Part shown: positions 1-6,331 of the stretch, one piece after another | How positions within the stretch are numbered: position 1 is the stretch's first letter | Layout of the letters: each line of letters begins with the position of its first letter | NCBI GenBank assembly: GCA_016183075.1 | Contig: JACPFH010000484.1 | Coordinates: forward strand, 1-7,183 | Reading direction: 5' to 3' | Length of the DNA: 7,183 nucleotides | Source: Deltaproteobacteria bacterium | GTDB taxonomy: Bacteria; Desulfobacterota; Binatia; UBA9968 | Notes under the pieces: generated by a model | Databases searched by the model: none | What the model was told of the DNA's origin: nothing | Seen by the model: the letters and a program-made list of their open reading frames with translations, nothing else | Made by a program: the position numbers and the translations under genes

Positions 1-1446
1 CTCGGTCAACTGCGGTACCGACGTCACCGAGGGCAGAAAACCTCGGGCGCTGCCCGATGCGATCTGTGGGATTACGCCAAACGCAGGTAACCCGACGCGC
101 TGCTCCAGGTCCTGGACATTCTTCACAGAGCGATCGAGAAAGCCAAGGAGCAGCGCCGCGCCGATCCCCAGAGCAAGCACGAACACGCCGCCGAGTTGGA
201 AACCCCGCCTAACGTTCGGGCTAACAGGAGCCTCAGGGGGAATGGCGCGATCGATGACGCGGGCGCTTCCGAGCTCGGAGGCTTCCGCCAGGCGCGTTTC
301 TTGCTGCTTTTGCAGCATGTAATTATACATGTTGAGCTTGATTTGGGATTCCCGCACCACATCCAGGAGCCCCATGTCCTGTCCCTCGCGCCTGAGCTGC
401 TTGATCAATCGACTCCGAATATCGGCAATCTCCCGCTCCAACTGGACCATCACGCGGTGATCCGGCGTATAGGTGAACTGCAGCCCCGCCCGCCGCATCT
501 CGAGATCCAATAAGCGTTTTGCCAACTCCTGCCTCATGTCGGTGACGGTGCTATACGGCGTCGGACCCCCGGATATGTCATTCCGCAAATGCTCTAAGAT
601 CGTCTCCGGGCTTTGTTTCTCCATGCCGGACTTTGCCAACGCCTGGGCTGTACGCGTCAGATCCTGCCGGAAGGAATCGATCTGCTTCTCCAGAAACCGC
701 CGCATGCTAAGGAGCTGCTGGATTTTCTGCTCCCGCGTAAAATCCACGTAGGTCTCCGCAAATGCGTTTGCGAGCCGGGCCGCTTCCTGTGGATCGCCGG
801 CGTTCACCCTCACGTTAACGATATCGGTTCCCCTGACGACATTTACGCTGAGCGCTCCACGCAAGGAATCGGCAACGTTCGCCAATTTCGACACATGGAT
901 CTGGAGGCTGCTCCCGGTCTTCGCGGCGACCTTGGAGAGAGAGAAAGAGATCCCTCCGGCTTCAAACGGCTGACCCGCCTTTCCAAGCCCGATCGGCCTT
1001 CCGGCGGGGTCGGTGACCTGGTACTGGCCGCCATCACTCATAAAGGTCACCGTGTAAGAGCCGGGGCTGGTCTCTTCCGTCACTCCGACCCCGCCCATCT
1101 CAAAGGAGACCTCCGCTGGCAAGGAACCTAAGGCATAATGCCTGTTGAGCCTTACTGCGGCTCGTTCTGCAACGACGCGGCTCTTGAGGACCTCGATCTC
1201 TGATTCAATGCCCCTTGTCCCACCCAAAAACCCGCCTAGCCGGTCCAGCACCTGCGGCGTTGTGGAAAGAATGCCAAACTGAAGCGTCGTCATTGCCTCA
1301 TAGACGGGTTGTTGCCTCAGCGCGCGCCACGCCGAGAACCCGAACACCGCAACCGCGACGACCACGACCAACCATTTCTTCGCCCAAATAAGTTTCAGGT
1401 AATCGAGCGGATGCGATTTTTCCTTCTCAAACTCCTCGATCTTCAT
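1..1446 (-). CDS. Second polysaccharide co-polymerase (Wzz/GumC/Wzc-type chain-length determinant), partial, C-terminus beyond left edge
   Basis: The frame opens with ATG at 1446 and runs 482 codons to base 1 without a stop, so the gene continues outside the window. A GAGGG ribosome binding site lies 4 bases upstream of the ATG. Visible parts are a short cytoplasmic N-terminus, membrane segment 1 (about residues 24-41), a Wzz domain, a large periplasmic region with predicted long helices (about 240-390), the Pro-containing motif IPPEAPVSPN (402-411), and membrane segment 2 (about 417-437) followed by DRSVKNV. This is the PCP layout of proteins that control polysaccharide chain length and export in the inner membrane. 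It is clearly a paralog of the gene just upstream: in residues 144-165, 17 of 22 positions match. Whether it also carries a BY-kinase domain is unknown, because the window ends in the linker where the paralog's kinase domain would soon begin. It starts 25 bases after the upstream TGA, so co-transcription is likely. Confidence 0.93.
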   Translation of the reverse strand, partial: MKIEEFEKEKSHPLDYLKLIWAKKWLVVVVAVAVFGFSAWRALRQQPVYEAMTTLQFGILSTTPQVLDRLGGFLGGTRGIESEIEVLKSRVVAERAAVRLNRHYALGSLPAEVSFEMGGVGVTEETSPGSYTVTFMSDGGQYQVTDPAGRPIGLGKAGQPFEAGGISFSLSKVAAKTGSSLQIHVSKLANVADSLRGALSVNVVRGTDIVNVRVNAGDPQEAARLANAFAETYVDFTREQKIQQLLSMRRFLEKQIDSFRQDLTRTAQALAKSGMEKQSPETILEHLRNDISGGPTPYSTVTDMRQELAKRLLDLEMRRAGLQFTYTPDHRVMVQLEREIADIRSRLIKQLRREGQDMGLLDVVRESQIKLNMYNYMLQKQQETRLAEASELGSARVIDRAIPPEAPVSPNVRRGFQLGGVFVLALGIGAALLLGFLDRSVKNVQDLEQRVGLPAFGVIPQIASGSARGFLPSVTSVPQLTE

Positions 1447-1450
1447 GTTT

Positions 1451-1455
1451 CCCTC
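1451..1455 (-). promoter_or_regulatory. Ribosome binding site for the second co-polymerase
   Basis: The minus strand reads GAGGG followed by AAAC and then the ATG at 1446, a spacing of 4 bases. A second purine block, GGAGG (1460-1464), is 13 bases from the ATG, probably too far to be the main site. The site supports the ATG at 1446 as the real start and independent translation initiation after the kinase stop codon. Confidence 0.65.
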
Positions 1456-1471
1456 GCAACCTCCAAGGAAT

Positions 1472-3613
1472 TCAGAGTCTTCGGACGTGTCGCAGCAAGC
1501 GACCCGCCACCCGTTTCAACCGCTTCCCGGACGGGTCGCCGTTGTCCTCGTCAGAATCGTAGTAGTATCTGTACCTGTAAGTTCCAAATCCGTCGGCGCT
1601 GGAGATCCGGTTGAGGATGAGGCCCGTCAGCTTGGCATTCGTGGTCTCGATCATGGAGCGCGTGCGCCGTATGTCTTCGGGTGTCGAAACTCCTCTGCGC
1701 GCCACCACAAACACACCGCTCGTTTCAGCGGCCAGGTGACAGCTATCCGCATAAAGAAGAACCGGGGGGGAATCCAGGAGAACCAGGTCGTACTCTTGCT
1801 GCGCCTCCCGCAAGAATTCTCGCATCCCCTCACCACCCACAAGCTCCGTAGGATCAGGCGGCAATCTTCCAGATGGGATCACGTGAAGACCCTCGACGTC
1901 GGTGGGTTTCACGGCCTCTTGCCAGGGGAGACCTTCTTGCAGAACATTGGTGATACCGGGTTCCCCCGGCACCCTGAACAGCCTGTGCTGAACGGGCCTG
2001 CGCAGGTCGACGTCGACGAGCAGCACACGCTTTTTCATCTGGCTCAATGCGATCGCGAGATTGGCTAAGGTGAGGCTTTTCCCCTCGCCCGGTCCCGCGC
2101 TCGTAAACAAGAAGACTCCCGATGGCGCGTCCGAGATCGCGAACTGGACGTTCGCCCTGAGAAGGCGATAGGCCTCTACCTCAGGTGACCTCCCTCCCAC
2201 CAGAAGCTTATCCGGGTCCGCCGTCTTTCTCTCCCGCCGGTTGGACCTTGAGTATCCGTTCCGTTTCCTCCGCGCAATTTCCGGGATTGCCCCCAGCACC
2301 GGCAACCCCACCCGATCCTCGGCGTCCTTAACGTTCTTTACCGAGCGGTCGACAAAATCGAGGAATAGGGCCACGCCGATCCCGAGCAGGAGCCCGAAAA
2401 TCCCTCCCAGTTTCGCGCTCCTGGAGACATTGGGGCTCACAAAGGTCTTGGGAGGAATCGCGCGATCGATCACCCGCGCGAAACCAGTCTCGGAGGCCTC
2501 GGCGATGCGCGTTTCCTGAAGCTTCTGGTACATGAAGTTGTAGCTGCCGCGTTTGGCCTCGGACTCCTTCAGGAGATCCAGAATGGGCATGTTCTTTCTT
2601 TCCGGACGAAGCTGGCTCGTCAACCGATTTCGAATATCTGCAATCTCGCGCTCCACCTGGATCAGAGAACGGTGGCTGGGCGTATACATCGACGCCATCG
2701 CTATCCGCTGCATCTCCAGCTCGACGAAACGTTTCGCCAGCTCATTCTTCACGTTGCTGCTGGCGATATGGCTTAGAACGGAGTCCTGCTGCTCGCCGCT
2801 GGACTTGGCAAATATCTCCCCCGTCCTCAGGAGATCCTGGCGATATTCATCAATTTGCTTTTCCAGGAATTGGCGCACGCTAACGACCTGCTGGATCCCT
2901 TGCTCTCGCGTGAAGCTGACGTAGGTCTCGGCGTATGTGTTGGCAGCCCGCATCGCATCTGACGGATCAGCCGCCCTGACTTTGAGCAGGAGAATACTCG
3001 TCCCTTTAAAAGGAGCCACGCTGAGTCTCGAACGCAGGGCATCGCCGACGTCGGCCAGCGGTCGAACATGGATTTGAAAGCTGCGCCCGGCGTTCCCCGC
3101 AATCGTAGCGAGAGTAAACGTTAGCCCCCCGGCCCCGAACGGCTGCCCAACTTTCCCGACTCCGATCGGCTTCTGCGCGGGATCAGTGACCTGGTAGTCA
3201 CCGTCGCCAGCGAAAAAAGTTACCGTGTACGCTCCCGGCGTGGTTTCGTTCGTGACCCCGACTCCGTTCAACTGCACGGAAGCGCCCGGGGGCAGATCCG
3301 ACACAGAGTAATGCGCCCCGAGCGTCACGGCGGCCCGTTCAGCAATGACACGACTCTTAAGGATCTCGATCTCCGAGTCTACGGCTCGGGGGGCTTCCGT
3401 GAACCTGCGGACGTGATCCAGAAGTGAAGACCCTTCCGAAACATTGATCTGGATCGTTGTCGCGGCTTCGTAGACGGGCTCCTGCCGGCGAGTGTACCAC
3501 ATGAAGCTCGCATACACTCCGGCGGCGACGGCAATGATGATCCATTTCCTGCGCCACAGCACCCAAAAGTGCTCCAGCCCGCTCATGGGGGCCTTCTCGA
3601 TTTCGGGTCTCAC
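1472..3613 (-). CDS. Polysaccharide co-polymerase fused to a BY-type tyrosine kinase (Wzc/GumC-CpsD-like)
   Basis: This 713-residue inner-membrane protein combines a Wzz/GumC chain-length domain with a cytoplasmic bacterial tyrosine kinase. Membrane segments lie at about 23-41 and 401-421. Between them are the Wzz domain, a small beta-rich part (about 110-185) resembling one in Wzc, and helical regions (about 235-380) with YTPSHR at 310-315 and IPPKTFVSPN at 386-395. The kinase half shows an EX2RX2R oligomerisation motif (E480, R483, R486), Walker A GPGEGKS (507-513), Walker A' VDVDLRRP (533-540) and Walker B LLDSPP (612-617). A C-terminal tyrosine cluster (Y679, Y681, Y683-685) is the expected autophosphorylation site. 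All key catalytic motifs are intact, so activity is expected. In Wzc-type proteins, cycling of this phosphorylation controls ring assembly and polymer length. After the cluster come an acidic patch and a basic tail, which is unusual. Start: GTG at 3613. ATG at codon 10 (3586) is an alternative with its own AAGG-like site. Confidence 0.96.
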   Translation of the reverse strand: MRPEIEKAPMSGLEHFWVLWRRKWIIIAVAAGVYASFMWYTRRQEPVYEAATTIQINVSEGSSLLDHVRRFTEAPRAVDSEIEILKSRVIAERAAVTLGAHYSVSDLPPGASVQLNGVGVTNETTPGAYTVTFFAGDGDYQVTDPAQKPIGVGKVGQPFGAGGLTFTLATIAGNAGRSFQIHVRPLADVGDALRSRLSVAPFKGTSILLLKVRAADPSDAMRAANTYAETYVSFTREQGIQQVVSVRQFLEKQIDEYRQDLLRTGEIFAKSSGEQQDSVLSHIASSNVKNELAKRFVELEMQRIAMASMYTPSHRSLIQVEREIADIRNRLTSQLRPERKNMPILDLLKESEAKRGSYNFMYQKLQETRIAEASETGFARVIDRAIPPKTFVSPNVSRSAKLGGIFGLLLGIGVALFLDFVDRSVKNVKDAEDRVGLPVLGAIPEIARRKRNGYSRSNRRERKTADPDKLLVGGRSPEVEAYRLLRANVQFAISDAPSGVFLFTSAGPGEGKSLTLANLAIALSQMKKRVLLVDVDLRRPVQHRLFRVPGEPGITNVLQEGLPWQEAVKPTDVEGLHVIPSGRLPPDPTELVGGEGMREFLREAQQEYDLVLLDSPPVLLYADSCHLAAETSGVFVVARRGVSTPEDIRRTRSMIETTNAKLTGLILNRISSADGFGTYRYRYYYDSDEDNGDPSGKRLKRVAGRLLRHVRRL

Positions 3614-3623
3614 GCGGATTTAT

Positions 3624-3628
3624 TCCTT
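3624..3628 (-). promoter_or_regulatory. Ribosome binding site for the co-polymerase/kinase
   Basis: The minus strand reads AAGGA, ending 10 bases before the GTG at 3613. The spacing is on the long side. A competing site, GAAGG four bases before the in-frame ATG at 3586, could drive a start nine residues later. Both starts keep the first membrane segment, so the product would be nearly identical. Confidence 0.45.
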
Positions 3629-3667
3629 TCTAAGCGGCCTTTACGCTCTACACGAGCTGCCAGGCGC

Positions 3668-6289
3668 CTAGAAGATCGCCGCGAGCGCTGCCAATCCAAG
3701 GGCCATCTGCCCGGCGAAGGTCGCAAGGTCCTTGATGAGGGGACCCCACTGAACCTTTGCTTCGACCGTGGGAGGTGCGACGATAACGTCTCCCGGCTCT
3801 ATGTTCCTCAACCTCATGAACCCGGTGATCGCCGAGCCATCGGCCTTGATCAGGTACAACCCCTTCTGATCCGCATCCGGAGTCATCCCACCGGCGCGGT
3901 TGAGGTACTGCTGTACGTCCATCCCTTCCTGATGTAGCACGGCCGTGGGATTGCGCACGCTCCCCATGACCACCACGGTGACAGGCCTCTGCGGTACCGT
4001 GAGCATATCTCCGTCTTCGAGCATGATGTCGTTCGCAGAGCCTGCCAATTTGTCCGGTTCAGCCAGATGGATGACCACCCTTCCAAGGGTAATCTTGGAA
4101 GCTAACATCCTGAGACCCTGCACCCTCTGCATCAGCACGGTCTGCTGGGCGACGGCCTCATCCCTGCTCAAGCCGAAGGCGACCTGCGTGAGCTGGCCCG
4201 CCTCCGACAACAGCCGCTGTTCATGAGTCCTGATAAAATCATCCACCCTCGCTCTTTCCGCCTCCGCCACCGTCCTGCGAATAAACACCGAGCCTTCCAG
4301 GAATGCCTTGTCAGTAAATCCGCCAACGCGTTTAAGCACGGAGCTTAGACGCTCCCCCGGCTTGATGGTATAGGTTCCCGGCCTTTTCACCTCGCCGCCG
4401 AGAGTTACGCTCCAGGGGGTTCTGTACTCGCTCCGCACCGTTACAAGGTCCCGAGGTTTAAGCATCAAGTCCTGGCGCGGATCGCCGTTCCAGCCGTCCT
4501 TTAGATTGACCTGGATAATCTCGGTCGTGAGATCGTCCTTAACCCGGGCGACGTCGACGCGCTCCAGGTGGGCTTCAGGAAGAACGCTCTCGCGCGTGAG
4601 AACCTCTCTCAGCCGCATTCCCGGTTTAAGCTCGTACTCGCCCGGATGCTTCACCGCGCCGGCCAGTCTCACCGTGTTGTAGATGCGCGGATCCGAGGGA
4701 TGGATTCTAACCAGGTCCCCGTCTTGTAGCACCAGATTCGCGGCATCTCCATTCTGACCTGCGCTGGTCAAGTCCAGATCGATTGCCTCCCGCTCGGCGT
4801 TAGGCTTCGTCCGGATAACCTGCACGCGTTTGAGATAGCTCTGGGGCATCAACCCGCCCGCCATGTCAATGAGGTCACGGATCCGGGTCGGCCCGTTAAG
4901 CTCATAAATCGCCGGCCGCTTGACCTCCCCCTGGATCGCCACAACCGGTCCAACGGGGGGAACGAAAATAGTATCGCCTGGTTCCAAACGAAAATCCCGC
5001 GTTTTATCCCCGCGCAGCAAAAACTCATAAAGGTCAACTGTCCCGACGACGTGCTGGTCGCGCTTGAGCTGAATGTTACGCAAGGAGCCCAGCTTCAACG
5101 GGCCGCCGGATGTAAACAGCGCGTTAGTCACCGTGGAAAGTGAGCTCACGGTAAAAGAACCTGGCTGGCAGACCTCCCCTACCACATAGACCCTCACAGC
5201 CCGCAGCCGGCCCATGGTCACGCTTGTCTGAAACCCGCGGTAGTACCGTTGGAGCTGTTCCCGGATAAGCCGCTCTGCGTGAGAAAAGGTCAATCCCCAC
5301 ACCCTGAGGGGCCCGACGCTGGGGAGAATAATCTCGCCATTTCGATTCACTGTCCGGATAACACCGCTTTCCATAGCCCCCCATACGTTGATCGTGAGGT
5401 CATCTCCGGGGCCCAGAACATAATTCGGCCCAACAGGCACGTCATCCACCGGCGCGAAGGTCGATACCGGCGCGCTGAAGAGCGAATATCCAAATTGCCG
5501 CATGCTCTTGAAAGGCTCTCCCGAAAAATTGGGAATCGGCTGAAAACGCGCTTCGATCACGGATAGAGGCTCATAATAAGCCTGACCAGGAAACTGGCTG
5601 CCTACACCCTGGCCGGATCCCGGGAAAGAGGGGCCGCCAATTGAACCCTGGACCGGAGCGCCACCTTGCGGTTGAAAAGAGCCCCCGGGTCGCTGCAAAG
5701 AAACCTGTTGCGGGTCTAGCGACGGAAAGCCTGAGGGATCCTGTGTGGCGCCTATATCTGTCGACGCCCCGGGCCAGAGACCTTTAGAAGAAAGGAACTC
5801 CGCGGGTGCCAGATAGCTCGGGCGGGAGGGCTGAGAGGGAAGAGACGGAGGCTGGGTGAAAATGTTGCCGGGGCAATAACGAGCGCCAGCCTGTGCGAGG
5901 AGATCGCCGGCAGTCGAAGGTTGCCTCGCAAATCCCTGAGACCCAGGCACCATATCGGGGCGCGGATAACCCTGGATCGGGCCGGAACCCTGGGGTAGCG
6001 GGCTATAAGGAGGCGCGCCAATGTAGGGAGACGGGTAATACCCCTGTCCCGAACCCTGTGGAAACGGCTGAGAAAAAGATCCAGAAGGTGGATAGCCACC
6101 AAAGGGCGGGGCGCCGGAATAGGGAGTGGGCCCCTGAACCGACGGAGGATAGAAGAGACTCCCTTGCGGGAAGGGGGCCTGTTGCCCGCTTGGCATCTCG
6201 GCGCCTCCCTGCTGGGCCGAGACCGGATAGAATCCCCAGCCGACGAGCACGAACACAAAAAACAAAAAGACGGTGCTCTTGTGTTTCAT
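3668..6289 (-). CDS. Outer-membrane polysaccharide export protein (OPX/Wza-like) with Poly_export and multiple SLBB domains
   Basis: This 873-residue protein should form the periplasmic and outer-membrane conduit for a polysaccharide, partnering with the co-polymerases encoded downstream. A signal peptide is clear (residues 1-25, hydrophobic core then VSA before QQ). No cysteine lies at the cleavage site, so it is not an obvious lipoprotein as Wza is. Residues 26-240 are low-complexity, rich in Pro, Gly, Gln, Ser and Tyr. A conserved lead-in (FGYSLF, STFAPVDDVPVGPNY) precedes the Poly_export domain (about 287-362, with LGPGDDLTINVWG). Five SLBB-like units follow at about 365-445, 448-531, 538-621, 626-767 and 770-840, recognised by recurring G-x-V-x-x-P-G and L-x-x-G-D patterns. 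The fourth is interrupted by a charged, probably helical insertion (673-735). The last 24 or so residues are hydrophobic and may be a membrane-spanning helix. Wza is under half this length. The ATG at 6289 has a strong ribosome binding site. Confidence 0.96.
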   Translation of the reverse strand: MKHKSTVFLFFVFVLVGWGFYPVSAQQGGAEMPSGQQAPFPQGSLFYPPSVQGPTPYSGAPPFGGYPPSGSFSQPFPQGSGQGYYPSPYIGAPPYSPLPQGSGPIQGYPRPDMVPGSQGFARQPSTAGDLLAQAGARYCPGNIFTQPPSLPSQPSRPSYLAPAEFLSSKGLWPGASTDIGATQDPSGFPSLDPQQVSLQRPGGSFQPQGGAPVQGSIGGPSFPGSGQGVGSQFPGQAYYEPLSVIEARFQPIPNFSGEPFKSMRQFGYSLFSAPVSTFAPVDDVPVGPNYVLGPGDDLTINVWGAMESGVIRTVNRNGEIILPSVGPLRVWGLTFSHAERLIREQLQRYYRGFQTSVTMGRLRAVRVYVVGEVCQPGSFTVSSLSTVTNALFTSGGPLKLGSLRNIQLKRDQHVVGTVDLYEFLLRGDKTRDFRLEPGDTIFVPPVGPVVAIQGEVKRPAIYELNGPTRIRDLIDMAGGLMPQSYLKRVQVIRTKPNAEREAIDLDLTSAGQNGDAANLVLQDGDLVRIHPSDPRIYNTVRLAGAVKHPGEYELKPGMRLREVLTRESVLPEAHLERVDVARVKDDLTTEIIQVNLKDGWNGDPRQDLMLKPRDLVTVRSEYRTPWSVTLGGEVKRPGTYTIKPGERLSSVLKRVGGFTDKAFLEGSVFIRRTVAEAERARVDDFIRTHEQRLLSEAGQLTQVAFGLSRDEAVAQQTVLMQRVQGLRMLASKITLGRVVIHLAEPDKLAGSANDIMLEDGDMLTVPQRPVTVVVMGSVRNPTAVLHQEGMDVQQYLNRAGGMTPDADQKGLYLIKADGSAITGFMRLRNIEPGDVIVAPPTVEAKVQWGPLIKDLATFAGQMALGLAALAAIF
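5957..6169 (-). repeat. Imperfect Pro/Gly/Tyr/Gln-rich repeats inside the export protein
   Basis: Residues 41-111 of the export protein contain degenerate repeats. PxPYxGAPP occurs at 54-62 and 86-94, and PQGS occurs at 41-44, 77-80 and 99-102, the latter two followed by Gly. Units have unequal length (about 36 and 22 residues between PQGS copies), so this is a degenerate protein-level repeat, not a clean DNA tandem repeat. It lies just after the signal peptide, in a stretch expected to be disordered. Confidence 0.7.
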
Positions 6290-6294
6290 ATAAC

Positions 6295-6300
6295 CCTCCT
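6295..6300 (-). promoter_or_regulatory. Strong ribosome binding site for the export protein
   Basis: A perfect AGGAGG on the minus strand sits 5 bases before the ATG at 6289, in a 42-base A/T-rich gap after the glycosyltransferase stop. It fixes the start codon and implies efficient independent translation of the export protein. I could not identify a convincing -35/-10 pair in the gap. Confidence 0.85.
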
Positions 6301-6331
6301 CAAATTACGTTAGAAAACGAAGATAGTTCAG

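Noticed and set aside
613..1131. A 172-codon plus-strand open frame.
   Set aside because: It is antisense to the second co-polymerase, with no family resemblance and no convincing ribosome binding site. It is a shadow frame.
1764..1770. A run of seven G (C on the coding strand) at the Walker B motif of the kinase, considered as a phase-variation tract.
   Set aside because: The run follows from the codons for the conserved Ser-Pro-Pro, seven bases is short for a contingency tract, and the frame is intact.
2049..2056. GCGATCGC, the cyanobacterial HIP1 palindrome.
   Set aside because: I saw only one copy in the window. HIP1-bearing genomes have it at high density, so it is chance here.
1445..2068. 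A 207-codon plus-strand open frame.
   Set aside because: It lies antisense to the kinase domain, whose motifs are all intact. Its translation shows no recognisable domain and is explained by GC-rich codon bias.
3614..3667. A possible terminator or regulatory hairpin between the export and kinase genes.
   Set aside because: Only a weak 4-base stem (GCTC/GAGC) without a following T-run is visible, so no terminator is supported and read-through is more likely.
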